DNA of 64,000 bases from Chrysomallon squamiferum (GCA_012295275.1 CM022667.1:7490794-7554793), one strand, 5' to 3'. Positions 12,157 through 25,175 are shown, counted from the first letter of the stretch. Numbers and translations are program-made. The notes: generated by a model not told the origin, from the sequence alone.

Positions 12157-12386
12157 ACACACACACACACACACAGACAGACACATACATACAAAGACAC
12201 ACACAGACTTACACATATATATACACACATAGACATATACATATATATATACAATCACACACACACACATACACACAGATAGACAAGCAGATACACACAC
12301 ATATACATACGAAGACATATAGATACATAGAAACACATATATGCACATATACACACACACACATATATACATAATAACACACACAC
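12157..12386. repeat. Compound CA / CATA / CAGA simple repeat
   Basis: Starts with a clean (CA)9 run, then continues as imperfect CACATA, CATACA, CAGACA and TATATA blocks. The minus-strand Cys/Val/Tyr frame is a repeat translation. Confidence 0.93.
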
Positions 12387-13355
12387 AAAAGTGTACAGAA
12401 AATGAATGTTTTTTAAATCTTATTTTTTCATTATAGAAGTATTTTCAATATAGCTAAATGTTAAGGAAACAAGTGATAAACTTGTTACAAACAGACAGAA
12501 CAAAGTAAACACTGCAGTCTTTAGATTAGTGTACATACAACAGTCCTTTCATCGTGTTTTTTCTCAACATTGCCTTCCTAAAGAATACAACAATAAAATT
12601 ATTCGCATCAATTTGTATTTTGCCTTTTAAATACAAAGAAATATAATAATAATGATAAAAATAAATCTTTTATACACTTTTTTTATTTTAAACTTCTACT
12701 GATTTTCACACCCACTTTCCCCAGTCAGTGAAACCACAGTTTACTAGGTTAACTGAGGAGCACTGTTAGAATGGGATATTGGTGTAGTGAAAGCTGTGTG
12801 GAGGACTGGTTCTGCAACCTGAGCTTGTGTAACACTATCTGATAACTGATAAACTGGTAGTGTTTTTAGTTGTTTCTATCTCAAACACACGGTGACCAAA
12901 CATCACATCAGAAAAAACCCAGTTTACAATGGTTGTTTTTTTGGGGTGGTAGTGCTGGTGTTTTTCTTTTTAAATTGTTATATATGCATGCACAGAATCG
13001 AACTACTTCCTTAATTGCATGCTCCACATCATTTTTCAAGTGAAATGGAAATCTTTTATGAAAATTAATTTTTTTCTGAAATTAAAATCCTGTACTGATT
13101 TCAGTAAATTTAGGTTAAAAAGTTTAAATTCCATACTAATTTGCTAATTTTGTGTTTTAATACCAGATAGAGATAGAGATGTATTTGATGTTTAAAATAT
13201 GATTTAATATTTCACACAACCTGTTTACAAGAAAAGATTTCATTCTTCTCTTATCTTATCTTCAAAGATATTAAAAAATAAAAGAAAAAATCGACAAAGA
13301 AAAAATAAATCAGATATTAAGATGACTACCATTTTATGTTAAATTTATGTTTTTG
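12387..13355. other. AT-rich unique sequence
   Basis: 'gttagaatgggatattgg' near 12766-12783 belongs to the dispersed SINE-like motif, followed 40 bp later by 'ggttctgcaacctgag', which is reminiscent of a tRNA B box. No gene is recognised. Confidence 0.5.
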
Positions 13356-13520
13356 AATAATTTTTCATAGTAAATCACTTCATACAATGGAAAATCTTTT
13401 TAGATTAAATTTATTTCTGATGAAATAATTTTCATTGTAAATAAAATTCCTTACAATAGAGAATCTTTTTGTATTCCACATATTATTCTGTTATGAAATA
13501 ATTTTCACTGTAAATCAATG
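13356..13520. repeat. Degenerate tandem repeat, about 70-bp unit
   Basis: 'aataatttttcatagtaaat' at 13356 recurs as 'aataattttcattgtaaat' at 13424 and 'aataattttcactgtaaat' at 13497, with intervening similarity (ACAATGGAAAATCTTTTT versus ACAATAGAGAATCTTTTT). About 2.3 copies, old. Confidence 0.75.
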
Positions 13521-13865
13521 AACTTAAAATGATTTCACATGACAAAAAATAGAATTTCCTTTAAGTATATTTTTGCTATTTTAGAAGACACATTAATAAA
13601 CACTGCCAGTATAAGCTGACTCATTTCCTGAATTTATTCATCACAAATTGGGGATAATAAGCTGTAAGTACTTTTTTTCTATACTTCTTCTTCATGATCA
13701 ATAATTCAAATGTTGCACAATTAGGAGTTGATAAATATTCTGGGTTAATTCCCCTGTTGTTGGAACTCTCTGCTGTCAAAGAAACACTTTCTAAACAAAG
13801 CTCTCTCTGATTGGACAGTTCAAGGCTGAGAAACTCAGTGAATACTAACAGTTTCTTACTTTGTC
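13521..13865. other. Unique sequence, no gene seen
   Basis: Moderately complex sequence, including 'ctctgattggacag' (a reversed CCAAT box) near 13806-13819. No coding frame. Confidence 0.45.
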
Positions 13866-14355
13866 AACACTTTCTTTATATCTCACTATTACTTTATACT
13901 ACTATCACAACTACTACAACTAAATCAATAAAACTAGTTATATAATTACACCTATTATTATATTACACTAATATCATTACTACTACTTCTACAACAACTA
14001 CCACTACTGTTATTACTGTAAGTTACAACAATCCCTTTTGACAAAAAATCTACAGCTATTAGTTATACTTCTAATATCATTACTATTATCACTATTTCTA
14101 ATGTTATTATTACTATTGCTATTACTACTAGTTCTTCAACAGCAGCAACTATCACTACTACTACCACCACTACTACAATATTCACTACAATTACTTGATA
14201 TTTATATTATACTTCTAATATTATTACTAGCATTGTCATTATTATTACTTTAATGACAGTTCCACAACAAAACTACTACTACTACTTCTACCACAGCTAC
14301 TATTACTACTACTTCTACTATTACTACTACTTCTACTACTACTGCTACTACTAGG
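13866..14355. repeat. Degenerate trinucleotide cluster (ACT/ATT/ACC)
   Basis: A stretch dominated by ACT, ATT, ACC and ACA triplets with no constant period. The purest part is at about 14265-14352. A 71-codon Leu-rich frame and a minus Val-rich frame are translations of the repeat. The same composition occurs at 7.1, 25.1, 28.5, 55.7 and 57.5 kb, always ACT-rich on the plus strand. Confidence 0.85.
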
Positions 14356-15305
14356 AAGTTTTCAAAACTTATGTTACACAAAAACCACATGATAATGATA
14401 CATTTGGTCAAAACTAGGAACAATAATGGAAAAAACAATACAAATGATTAAAATAAATTATATAAAAACATATAAAAGCCTAGATGTATTTGTAGTATGT
14501 GGAATGTAGTGTTACAGTTTATCACACCTGATGTCAGTAATTCTGGCTGTTTGTTCTTTTTATTTTTACATCAGAATTCTGATACATTTTTTGTTGTAAA
14601 TAAATTGTTTCTGCTACAACATATTTCAAGCCAGAGTACAGTCACCATGTTCTTTTAACAGAAATTTATGTTTCTCAGAAGAAAGATTTTATTTCACATT
14701 TCTGTTTTGAAGCAGTGTTTCCAGCGAAAATGTCACTTGTTATTACAGGTTTTCAGTTTTATGGATCTTGTGTCTATATATTAGTTCATTTTATGATGCC
14801 ATCAGGAATAATAATAATAATGACAATGATGATAATACAATACTGTTATTACTACTGATGTACTTGTACAAGTACTAATTTAAAACAAATTAAAACAAAA
14901 CAAACTAAAAAAATAAAATAAAAAAACATACAAATAATTTTACAGTCAGTTTTTACCATGATGAGAACCTTACTGTGAGAGTACTTGTTACACAGATTTT
15001 ATCTGTAATTTCAAAATTATACTAATATTATTGTAACAAATAGTTTTATTTATATTTTTATTTACATTTTAAAAAGGGACATTGCTGATTATCAGATTTG
15101 TGAAATAACAGAGTGAAAAGTTAGAAACACTACACTGCCACTCTATACTGTAATCATCTTGTTAGGGAAAAACTGGAAATTAGAAAATGTTTTAATATTA
15201 GTCTATATATAACATAACAAAGGACAAAGTTAAATCTAAGTTTTTATTGCTGCTGTTGTTATTATTATTTGATTGATTAAAACAAATAGATAAAAATATC
15301 TTATA
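14356..15305. other. AT-rich unique sequence, no gene seen
   Basis: Contains a short AATAATAATAATGA run near 14809-14825 and A-rich stretches near 14880-14930. No feature was recognised. Confidence 0.55.
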
Positions 15306-15445
15306 TTATTTCTGATTAAAATCACCTGAATTCTCTTACACATTTCTGATTAAAACAGAGGTGAAAATCTCTTATGCATTTCTGATTAAAACAGACAAGT
15401 GAAAATCTCTGATACAATGTCTGATTAAAAGACACAAATGAAATT
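15306..15445. repeat. Short tandem repeat, about 40-bp unit
   Basis: Nearly four diverged copies built on 'tttctgattaaaacagac' followed by 'gtgaaaatctct'. Unit spacing is 37-45 bp. Confidence 0.8.
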
Positions 15446-16310
15446 TGTTGTAGGCTTTCTTCAGTGGTATTCCAGTGACAAATGTGAACAACAGACTGAC
15501 AGTAAATCCACTCTTAACACACGCATGTTGATTAACTATTAATTGTAATCCTTAATCTAAATAGCTGAGTGTACACTTAATCAAGTTTGAGAGGCTAGAA
15601 GTGAAACAAAAGAACAAATGATTTTAAATTATATTTTTTGTTTATAATTATTATTTTATTTTTAGGAGATATTTAAAAGAATAATTTTTGGGTTTAAAAT
15701 TTATAATAGATTACAGACAGAGTTGAGATTTACAGAAATAAATCAAATGAAAAATTAAACAGCATTTACTATCTGCATCAGATAACATATAGTTAATCAG
15801 CATTATAAGACATCACCCACACAAACTTCCCACAGTGCAGAGGGTTTCCTGTGACACCTCTGGTACATTTCTATTTTTACAATGTCCATTATGTCTTGTG
15901 ATCACATAAGTTCTTATTTTGTTTCTAGAAATGACCAAATTGGCCTTTGGCTTCAAAGATTATTTTAGTTGAGAAAACAACATCTCTGCCATCAGCTATT
16001 ACCTTCATTACCCTTTGTTTTATGCCTTGTTTCTTAAACACAGCTGTCAGTGCACTTGTTTTAGCACAGTGAGGGGACTGGGAAATAGGATGACAGCTCT
16101 TCTTTCCAAGGAAAACAAAATGGAATTGTGCAATTTATCATAAGTTAAAAATATCAGCCATATTGATTAGCCATGGTTAATCTGTATATGCTATTTCATT
16201 TCAAATGTCAAGATACTCAGTATCTATTTTAAATGCTCTTTCTGACTGAAAAATATCAAAAACTGAAATCCAGTGTGTAAAAGCAACAAATGAGTCTCCT
16301 CTCACAGAAC
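15446..16310. other. Complex unique sequence, candidate conserved non-coding element
   Basis: About 15870-16200 is markedly non-repetitive. It contains 'ggcctttggcttcaaagat' (TCAAAG, TCF/LEF-like), 'accctttgtttt' (SOX-like) and the near-palindromic 'attagccatggttaat'. There is no open frame over 60 codons. It is a candidate regulatory element by appearance only. Confidence 0.3.
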
Positions 16311-17215
16311 TTGTATTCCTAGTTTGAAATAAGAGATATAAAAATATGAAGTACACATATGTACTCCTAGTTTAAAATAAGATATAAATAATATGAAGTA
16401 CACACGAGATGTGCTCCTAGTTTGAAATAAGAGATATAAAAAAATATGAAGTACAGAATAGATGTACTCCTAGTTTGAAATAGGAGATATAAAAATATGA
16501 AGTACACATGTGAGATGTACTCCTAGTTTGAAATAGGAGATATAAAAATATGAAGTACACATGTGAGATGTACTCCTCGTTTGAAATAAGAGATATAAAA
16601 ATATGAAGTACACATATGTACTCCTAGATGTACTCCTAGTTTAAAATAAGATATAAATAATATGAAGTACACACGAGATGTGCTCCTAGTTTGAAATAAG
16701 AGATATAAAAAAATATGAAGTACACAATAGATGTACTCCTAGTTTGAAATAGGAGATATAAAAATATGAAGTACACATGTGAGATGTTTAAAATAAGAGA
16801 TGTAAAAAATATGAAGTACACATGTAAGATGTACTACTAGCTTGAAATAAGAGATATAAAAATATGAAGTACATATGTGAAATGTACTCCTAGTTTGAAA
16901 AAGATATAAAATAAGAGAAAAATAAAATAAAAAAATATGAAGTACACATGTGAAATGTACTCCTAGTTTGAAATAAGAGATATAAAAATATGAAGTACAC
17001 ATGTGAGATGTTTAAAATAAGAGATGTAAAAAATATGAAGTACACATGTAAGATGTACTACTAGCTTGAAATAAGAGATATAAAAATATGAAGTACATAT
17101 GTGAAATGTACTCCTAGTTTGAAATAAGAGATATAAAAATATGAAGTACACATGTGAAATGTACTCCTAGTTTGAAATAAGAGATATAAAAATATGAAGT
17201 ACACATGTGAAATGT
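16311..17215. repeat. 53-bp minisatellite with nested duplications
   Basis: About 17 copies of a 53-bp unit: 'tgtactcctagtttgaaata', then 'agagatataaaaatatgaag', then TACACATGTGAGA. A truncated variant that skips from GAGATG to TTTAAAATAAG appears at 16781 and again at 17005, marking a 224-bp higher-order repeat. The 'gtgctcctag' variant appears at 16411 and 16680, a spacing of 269 bp. Minus-strand Tyr/Phe/Ile-rich frames are repeat translations. Confidence 0.96.
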
Positions 17216-17375
17216 TTGTACAGATTTAACAGTGTTGCCTCCAGCACTGGCTGTCATCCACGACTTATCCGAGATGACAGTACTTTCATTTCCTGCAGCT
17301 ACTACATCAACATTTCTCAGCCAGGCTGCTGCTAATTACCCAACTACAAAGTGATTTATTAGCTGTGTCAGCCTC
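17216..17375. other. Complex unique island between two arrays
   Basis: A 160-bp non-repetitive island with 'ctgctgctaattaccc' and 'gtgatttattagctgtg', both rich in homeodomain-type cores. Its right end (from 17341) is duplicated 122 bp downstream inside the next array. Candidate regulatory element by appearance. Confidence 0.35.
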
Positions 17376-17582
17376 CTACACACTACAACACAGCTTTACA
17401 CACTACTACACAGCTTTACACACTACCACACAGCTTTACACACTACCACACAGCTTTACACCCAACTACAAAGTGATTTATTAGCTGTGACAGCCTCCTA
17501 CACACTACAACACAGCTTTACACACTACTACACAGCTTTACACACTACCACACAGCTTTACACACTACTACACAGCTTTACA
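17341..17582. repeat. 122-bp direct duplication at the array edge
   Basis: 'caactacaaagtgatttatt' occurs at 17341 and at 17463. Both copies are followed by the same CCTCCTACACACTACAACACAG and the first three or four 20-bp units. One end of the 20-bp array, with its unique flank, was therefore duplicated in tandem, leaving unique DNA trapped within the array. Confidence 0.9.
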
Positions 17583-18490
17583 CACACACAACACTTTTTT
17601 TACACACTACAACACAGCTTTACACACTACCACACAGCTTTACACACTACCACACAGCTTTACACACTACAACACAGCTTTACACACTACAACACAGCTT
17701 TACACACTACTACACAGCTTTACACACTACCACACAGCTTTACACACTACCACACAGCTTTACACACTACAACACAGCTTTACACACTACTACACAGCTT
17801 TACACACTACCACACAGCTTTACACACTACCACACAGCTTTACACACTACTACACAAAGCTTTACACACTACCACACAGCTTTACACACTACTACACAGC
17901 TTTACACACTACTACACAAAGCTTTACACACTACTGCACAGCTTTACACACTACTACACAGCTTTACACACTACCACACAGCTTTACACACTACTACACA
18001 AAGCTTTACACACTACTACACAGCTTTACACACTACTACACAGCTTTACACACTACTACACAGCTTTACACACTACCAGCTTTACACACTACTACACAGC
18101 TTTACACACTACTACACAAAGCTTTACACACTACTACACAAAGCTTTACACACTACCACACAGCTTTACACACTACTACACAAAGCTTTACACACTACTA
18201 CACAAAGCTTTACACACTACTACTACACAGCTTTACACACTACTACACAAAGCCTTACACACTACTACACAAAGCTTTACACACTACTACACAAAACTTT
18301 ACACATTACAACACACAGCTTTACACACCATACAAGTTTTACACATCTTACAACATAACAATTTACACATTTTAAAACACAAAGATTTACACATTATACA
18401 AGTTTAACACATCTTAAAACACAGATTTACACATATTGCAACACAAAGTTTTACACATCTTACAACACAAAGATTTACACAGACACAACA
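17376..18490. repeat. 20-bp minisatellite (20- and 22-bp units)
   Basis: About 47 copies of 'ctttacacactaccacacag', with CTACTAC/CTACAAC variants and 22-bp versions carrying CACAAAG, up to about 18345. Decayed units (CATCTTACAACACAAAG) continue to about 18490. A 306-codon plus frame (17487-18407) is a Leu/His/Thr/Tyr repeat produced by the stop-free unit. The 22-bp form is concentrated in the 3' half. Confidence 0.97.
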
Positions 18491-20393
18491 GGTAAGTTAC
18501 ACGCACACAGACAAAAATAAATAAATAAATAAATAAATAAAAATTATCATTCCTAAAATAAAATAAATGTATTTAATCCACTGTTTACTAATGCATATGT
18601 TTTCAAAGCACCAGAAGTAATGAAGTCACTATTTAATAACAAAGACCGGAAAGAAAAAAAAAGTTAATATTTTACTTGTTGTTTAACATGTCCAGGCAAA
18701 CTGGCACCAGAATCCATTACTGACTTACAGCTGTCTGGAGCAGAGTGTGCACACTGAGCCAGTAAACCAATCACCCAAGTCGAATACAGAAAATTATTAA
18801 TAACCAAACACTTTACTTTACCAACATTACAACTATCTGCTATTTTACCTAACATGCAGATCATTTTAATTTTTTGAAACATTTATAATTTTCTATAGTA
18901 ATTGTTATTTTATTAATGTTAGATCATGAACATTATTTTTGTTAAATATATTTTAAGAAAACTTATTTTAGAAAAACAACAACAAATACTTTTTTAAAAA
19001 GCTGTACACTATCTGTCATTTTATTGCAGTTTAATTAACTTCAGTTTAAACATAAAAAACATGTTATAGACTCTCTATGTTGTTTTTTACACTCAATGAC
19101 CTTCATTCATTCATTTATCCATTCTGTCTTTCTCTCTTTTTCTTCCCTGTCTTTCCATCTTTAAACACTGTCCCACATTCTGAGTACAGTTGTATTTCAG
19201 CACTGGTGTCCCAGTGACGCTTGGCTGTGCTTAGTCATGACAAAGGCAATTTGAAAGCAATCAGGTCCTTACTAATACAGGCAAACATGTCAGATTTCAA
19301 GGTGAGATTGGACACTGAGTTACTGAAAGACATTTTGTCAAAGTCAGGAGTAATGAGGAATAGATGATCACTTGGCTGGTTTCATGTCTCAGTTCATCTT
19401 ACACGTCATGTGGTTAAACCCTGTTCTCAACTTTCACATGTTCTGAGGTCAAATCCCAGTATAGGCTACTTAGAGAGATAACTGTATCATTTCTTTAATT
19501 GATTTTCTAACATACTAACATTACCAATTCTTCAGTTAATTCTCTCATGTACTATCATTTAATTAATTTTCTAACTAGCACAGTATATTTTTAAAAATTT
19601 TACTGGTTTAGAATTTTCAGTGTGTGTGTAAACAGCTGATGCAGTTTTGCTGGACAGATGTCTGACACTTGCTGCAGTTTAAAACTCCTAATGAATATTA
19701 TTGTATTAGCTTTTCAATTTACTGTAAAAGGCTGCTTTTTTCTTACTAATAGAATATTTTAGACTTTTTTTTTTTAAAAAAGGAAAGAAAAAAGTTATTA
19801 AAATATGAATAAGGAATAATTGACAGGCATAGATTGAAAATAATAAAAATAAAATAAAAAGAGAAGACGAAATCAAGAGAGGAATGTAGAAGTAAAAGAT
19901 TCAAATGAAGGTTAAAAAAACAACAGAACACAAAATGGACAGATAATTGAACAAAACTATTACTATAAAAAGTAATTTGGAATAAATGAAATGTTACATT
20001 AAAAAGATAATTATTTTCTTTTATATATAAAAAATCTGAGATAAATAACACCCTTTATCAGACAAACCAGTAAAAGACAAAGCATGTGTTACCTGATAAT
20101 TTAGTTATAAAATAAAACTGCATCAGCTGTTTACATTCACTGAAAATTCTATCTTGTACTGAACCAGTACAGTAACAGTACATTAAAATTTTAAAAAATT
20201 AATTAAATGATAAGATACCAGAAATCATCAGTTATTGGTTGTCAACAAAGTGTTGACAAAAGCTAAATACTGAATATTATTTCAAGGTTCAATACTAATA
20301 TCAATAAAAATATGTAAAACCAGAGAACTGTCACTGTCCAGTGTCCTGACTTGAGATTGTCAGATTAATGATAGGACAGGGAGTACTGAGTAA
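18491..20393. other. AT-rich unique sequence, no gene seen
   Basis: Contains an (AAAT)n run at about 18511-18541 and an A-rich zone at 19770-20050 whose minus-strand 101-codon Phe/Leu-rich frame looks random. 19195-19345 is more complex ('cccagtgacgcttggctg') and could be conserved. 'ggtcaaatcccagtatagg' near 19450 resembles a tRNA/SINE B box. Confidence 0.5.
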
Positions 20394-20489
20394 AACTTGG
20401 ATAATTCAGTCAACAGAGAATTCTGAGTAAACTTGAATAATTCAGTTATTAGAGAATTCTGAGCAAAACTTGGATAATTCAGTTAACAA
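20394..20489. repeat. 37-bp tandem repeat, 2.6 copies
   Basis: Repeats of 'aacttggataattcagt' followed by a variable CAACAG/TATTAG stretch and 'agaattctgag'. Two full copies and one partial. Confidence 0.85.
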
Positions 20490-22896
20490 ATACATTCAGA
20501 AGCAGGAGAACACGAACTCTATCAAAAACCATGAACTTTATCAAACATTTATCTCTGTTAAATCCACCAGATTCTTAGGTTACACGTTTCAGTTGGAAAG
20601 CCATAAATGTTTTCTTTTATTTCTTCTTCTTCTTCAAAAACAGGATTTGTTAATTGATTTCAGACGGGGATTATAACAAAGCAGCAGGAATTCAAATGAA
20701 AAGTCTTTTTAAATTTATCTCTCAGCTCATCTACTAAACCCTATACAAGTCACAGAACAAAGACATACTGAGAGATCTTGTTAGTACAACGCAACTCATC
20801 TTTTTGTACTCCTCTACAACAGGAGTCTTGTTTGTAATGTGTTCTGAGCTGAAGACAAGATAGCCTCAGTGCAAAGCTGTCTCAGAAAATATTTGTGTTT
20901 AAATCAGTGGAGTAAATTTTACTGGTGATCTATATCAATGATTATTCTTTCCATTTCTTCAGTCAAATCATGTGAAATACATATATAAAAAAACTACTGA
21001 TTTTAAAACATAACAACTACTACAACTTACACTAGAGTTTGAAATAACAAATCAACTCTAACTGGTGAAGCACTGTTTGGAATGGGAAATAAGAACATTT
21101 TGTAGTTTTCTTTTTAGTCTTAGTTAAAACAAGTTACAACAAGTAAGGATTTTTGAAGGATTTTTGAAGTGACAGTTTTTTCCATTTGTTTTTCCTCCTT
21201 CATCCTTTTTCCTTTTTTAATTTAAATTTCTTAATCATTATCATCATTATCATTATCTTGAGAGATGCCAATATAAGAAGATAAAGATAAAATGACAAAA
21301 GACTGGATGATTCACTGAGTTGATGTATTTGGACTGAATAAATAATTAGAAAACTGAAGTTTTTTCTCTCACTAATGGATACTACTGAAAAGCACATTTG
21401 TCATGAATTTTTTTTTTTTGTGGAATGTTCAACTGATATCTATTTTCCTTGAAATTTTTTTTTATATTTCTAATGTTTTTTTCAATTCCTTCTTTGAAAT
21501 TTAAGAACAACATTTTTTTTTTTTTTTACATTTTGCAATTTTTCATATGGTGTATGAAACTGTTAACTGAAACACCACTATTAAAAATGGAGGCTATAAT
21601 GTTTACAGTACATATGTACAAAATTTTAAATTTAGAAATTAAATATTACAGAATAATAAAAACATAAAAAAAAAAATACTCATAAATAAAAATTGTAGAA
21701 AAAAACAAAACAAAACTAAACAACATGCATATGGTGTCTAAATTATAAAACTGTTTACACATAAGCCATGAAATAAATTCTAGAATTATTTAGAAAAGAT
21801 AGCTCTTTCCATTTCAGTTACACTTCACATGATGAACTCAAACCACCAACAACATTAGTTTTTAACTGAAAGAAATATGTTCGTGACAAAACTAGTAAAA
21901 TGTAAATGACAACTAAAGTATATGTAAAACAACAAATGAAAGAAAAACATGATAAATAAATGAAAGGAAAATGGAAACCAAAACGACCAAATTATAAGAA
22001 AAAAAAAAAAAAAAAAAAAAAAATAAATAAATAAAAAAACCAAAAAAAAAACCCCACCAATAAATCAATATTATATAAAATAAAATAAATTAAATAAATA
22101 AAATTAAATTAATAAAAGTAGTAAATGAAATGAAATACAATAAAATAAATAAATAAGTAAAGAAGTACATAAAATGACAGAATTAATTTATTTTCATTTC
22201 CACATATTTCACACATATGAGATAAAAAGACTGAACTATAACAACAACTACAACAACAACACAAATCTACTCACTGTTTTGCTCTGCTCACTGCCGTGTA
22301 TTTCTAGACATCGACATTTCTTGAAGATCTGAACAACAAGTTTCTTAATTACAAATCTGTCTAACGAGTTTCCAAATGTGTGTCTTCTCAGTTCACACAA
22401 ATCTCTACCCTGAAAAGTAGTAACATATCCAAATTTGTATGTCTGTGTGTCTGTACGTCTCCCTGTCAGCATGTAGATTTATACTATTTAAAATAAAATT
22501 CTAATTTATTTAAGTATATAATAAAATGTAGATATGTTAAAACTAATAACTTGGTGTAGATATAAGAATGAAAGAAAAGAAACATGTACAATGACAAAGA
22601 AGTACAGAAACATTAATAAAAATAGTGACCACACAAAATTATTTCAGAAAGGCACAGAGGTGGAAGAGTGACATTTTGTACTGAGCAATGAGTGTTTAGT
22701 GTGCTTATTACTAATCTGCAAGTAAGTTGAGTGTAGATGTAAGCAGAACAAAATATATATATTTATATATCAGTAACATTAAAAAAAAGAAGAAAGAGTA
22801 TAATAATAGAAAGAAAGAAAAGAAAAGAAAGAAATTTCTGTTTTAGATAACTAAACTAACATTGATTCTTTTCCATTCTTTTTTTATTTCAGTTTC

Positions 22897-22898
<2 letters not shown>
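20490..22898. other. AT-rich unique sequence, no gene seen
   Basis: Includes the SINE-like phrase 'gtttggaatgggaaataag' at 21075-21093, a 25-bp A run (21999-22023), an AAAT-rich zone to about 22165 and AAAG-rich sequence near 22800. Minus-strand Phe-rich and plus-strand Lys-poor frames here are low-complexity. No gene is supported. Confidence 0.55.
21999..22023. repeat. Poly(A) tract
   Basis: Run of 25 A followed by AAAT and A-rich sequence to about 22165. Confidence 0.9.

Positions 22899-22942
<44 letters not shown>
22899..22942. repeat. (CA)n microsatellite
   Basis: Uninterrupted CA run of 22 units. Confidence 0.96.
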
Positions 22943-22944
<2 letters not shown>

Positions 22945-22989
22945 AATAACTGCAGGCCAAAACAAATACATTAAAAAATATGCTTTTTT

Positions 22990-23395
22990 AATTGTTACAG
23001 TTTTATCTATTAGTAATTTTAATATATCTTAGAATATATATCTGTCTGTCACTCTATCCATACATGCACATTTTACATTTCTTAACTAGGTTGTTTACAA
23101 ATTCTAATTATTTTATAATTATAGTTAATAAATGTCCAGATATTGGAATCTGTGAACAGATGTCTATCTGTGTCTGTTCAACTATCTGTACTTGAATATT
23201 TTATTAATATTTCTGTGTTGTTTGAGAATTATTTTATTATTAGAATTAATAAAGGTTAATACTGGAATCTGCAAACAGACGTTTGTCTGCCTGACTATGT
23301 ATACACAAACACAAAACATTACATACACACATTTTACATTTTCTAAATTTTTCGGTATTGTTTAAGAATTGTATTTTAATTTTATAATTAATATC
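22990..23395. repeat. Degenerate long tandem repeat, about 130-140-bp unit
   Basis: 'ttgtttacaaattctaatta' (about 23090), 'ttgtttgagaattatttta' (about 23219) and 'ttgtttaagaattgtatttt' (about 23357) start similar blocks. Two of them carry 'tggaatctg' followed by AACAGA and TCTGTCTG-type sequence. Strongly diverged; about 2.5 copies. Confidence 0.55.
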
Positions 23396-25095
23396 GTGTT
23401 GTGTGCCCTACAGTGAAAGACTCATGCTTATACTCAACCTTTAGATAAAACATTCAGAATAAGATTGTGAGTACAATCAATCTTATCACTGTGATGTTTG
23501 TTCTTTTATCTCAAAATGAGTGTCAGGAAATATTAAATACATGAGAACAACTTTAATCCATGTGTTTTAAAAAAATATTTTTAAATTTCTATAATAAAGT
23601 TTATGAATTTCCATGAAAATGTTCCTGTTTTTCTAACCCTTTTTAGCAGGAGTCAAGAAAAACAGTGAGAAGAAAGATAAAACGAAAAAAAAAAAAAAAC
23701 GAGAAAAAACTCAACCCTAGAGAAAATATCTGACAGTTCTTCAGTTGTGGAAGTAATTACCTCTCCTTTGTCAGAGAAAAACAACAATATGGTGGTTAAT
23801 AAATTAGTGTAATAAAACTCATTAAAAGTGTTTTGAAAAGAGGACTGGCCATTTTCACAGATCTGTGCAGAGATCAGTACAGCCCATTGTTTGGTGATGA
23901 GAAAGGCTTTGTGTGGAAAACACTCATTTCCTCACTGATATCCCAGCCTCTGTCCCAGCTGATGTGTTCAGCAAACAACACAGACTCTGTTCTCCTGTCA
24001 CAACTCTGCCATTTTGCATGAAGCAAATTAATGTTTTGTGAAAAAACAAATCATATAGACTGAGCTGCTTGTTTGAAAAAATCTTTTGTTAAAAAGAATT
24101 AGTTACACTCAGTGTAATAACACTGAGCTTATAAAATATTAAAGAACGAAAGGATGGAAGGATGGATGAATAATGGACATATAAATTAGTTGCAGTCTGT
24201 AATAATACTGACCTTACAAAGTAAATAAAAATAATTAAAAACAGAGGAATGAATGGACAAATAAATTTATTATTTGAAGAAAAAAATCAAGATAATATAA
24301 CAGTACTGCACAAATAAAATAAAAATTAGTGGAAGATAAAAGATGAATGATTGGTTTTAACCTTGGTGAAATGGTTTGTTAAAGAGAAATGTTTACAAGA
24401 CTAAAAACAGACATCAGTGAATGGAAGAATAGCTGGAGTTAATAAAGATGTATGTAATGTAGAAAATTAAATATTCTGAAATGTTTAATAAAAGACAGTG
24501 CTGTTTGGCTTTACTGATAAATAAGAAATCCTACAAAGAAATATCACTCTTCCTCACTGACAAACTCAGAAACACATCATTCCTGTTCCAACCACTATTT
24601 TATAAAGACTTTTATATGAGTTAGATTTTCTGTGAATAGTTTGAAAACAAATATTTTATACTTAGTGAAAATAAACCATTAAAGAGCAGTTTATCATTGT
24701 TAGTAGTATTAGTATTATCTTCTTTACACTGTATCATCACAACTCAATATCTAGCAAAAAGTTAAAAAATTAAGATAACAAATTAAAAAATTTAAGAATC
24801 TTGTTAAAGAAATATTTAGTATTTGAAAACCAACTCTAAATCAAAATTTCTTGTTACTGTAGGACATATTTCAACCTCATTTATATACTGGCTTCAAATA
24901 TTTAATTTTTTAAATCAAGCTTTGTTCACCCATCTCCTCTTTCTCTGATCTGGCACTGTGTAAAGTTAAAATAATATTGGCAAACTAAATGTTTTTTGGT
25001 TGTTGTTTTTTTCATGGTTTTTCATGTCCATGCAACTGCAAGTCTGACACACTAAGAAACAAACTGTCATATTTCTCTGTATTGTTATTTACTCC
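23396..25095. other. Unique sequence with a candidate regulatory island
   Basis: Mostly AT-rich. 23740-24040 stands out as complex: 'aagtaattacctctccttt', 'cccattgtttgg' (SOX-like CATTGTT) and 'attttgcatgaagcaaatta', which has paired POU-type half-sites. A 62-codon frame at 23833-24021 lies inside this island but has no recognisable domain. Confidence 0.35.
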
Positions 25096-25175
25096 AACCA
25101 CAACCACAACAACAACAACAACAACAAAACTACTACTACTACTACTAATACTACTACAGCTACTATTACAACTAT
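25096..25175. repeat. (CAA)n and (ACT)n compound trinucleotide repeat
   Basis: An ACAACAACAA run (about 25103-25127) passes into an ACTACTACT run (to about 25145) and then degenerate ACT/ATT triplets. The Thr- and Leu-rich translation is an artefact. Confidence 0.88.

Noticed and set aside
17487-18407. 306-codon plus-strand frame
   Set aside because: Pure translation of 20/22-bp units. The mixture of unit lengths shows no selection to keep a frame.
19440-19470. Possible tRNA gene from the B-box-like 'ggtcaaatcccagtatagg'
   Set aside because: No cloverleaf could be built and no A box was found at the right distance. At most a SINE relic; the same applies to the phrase near 55148.
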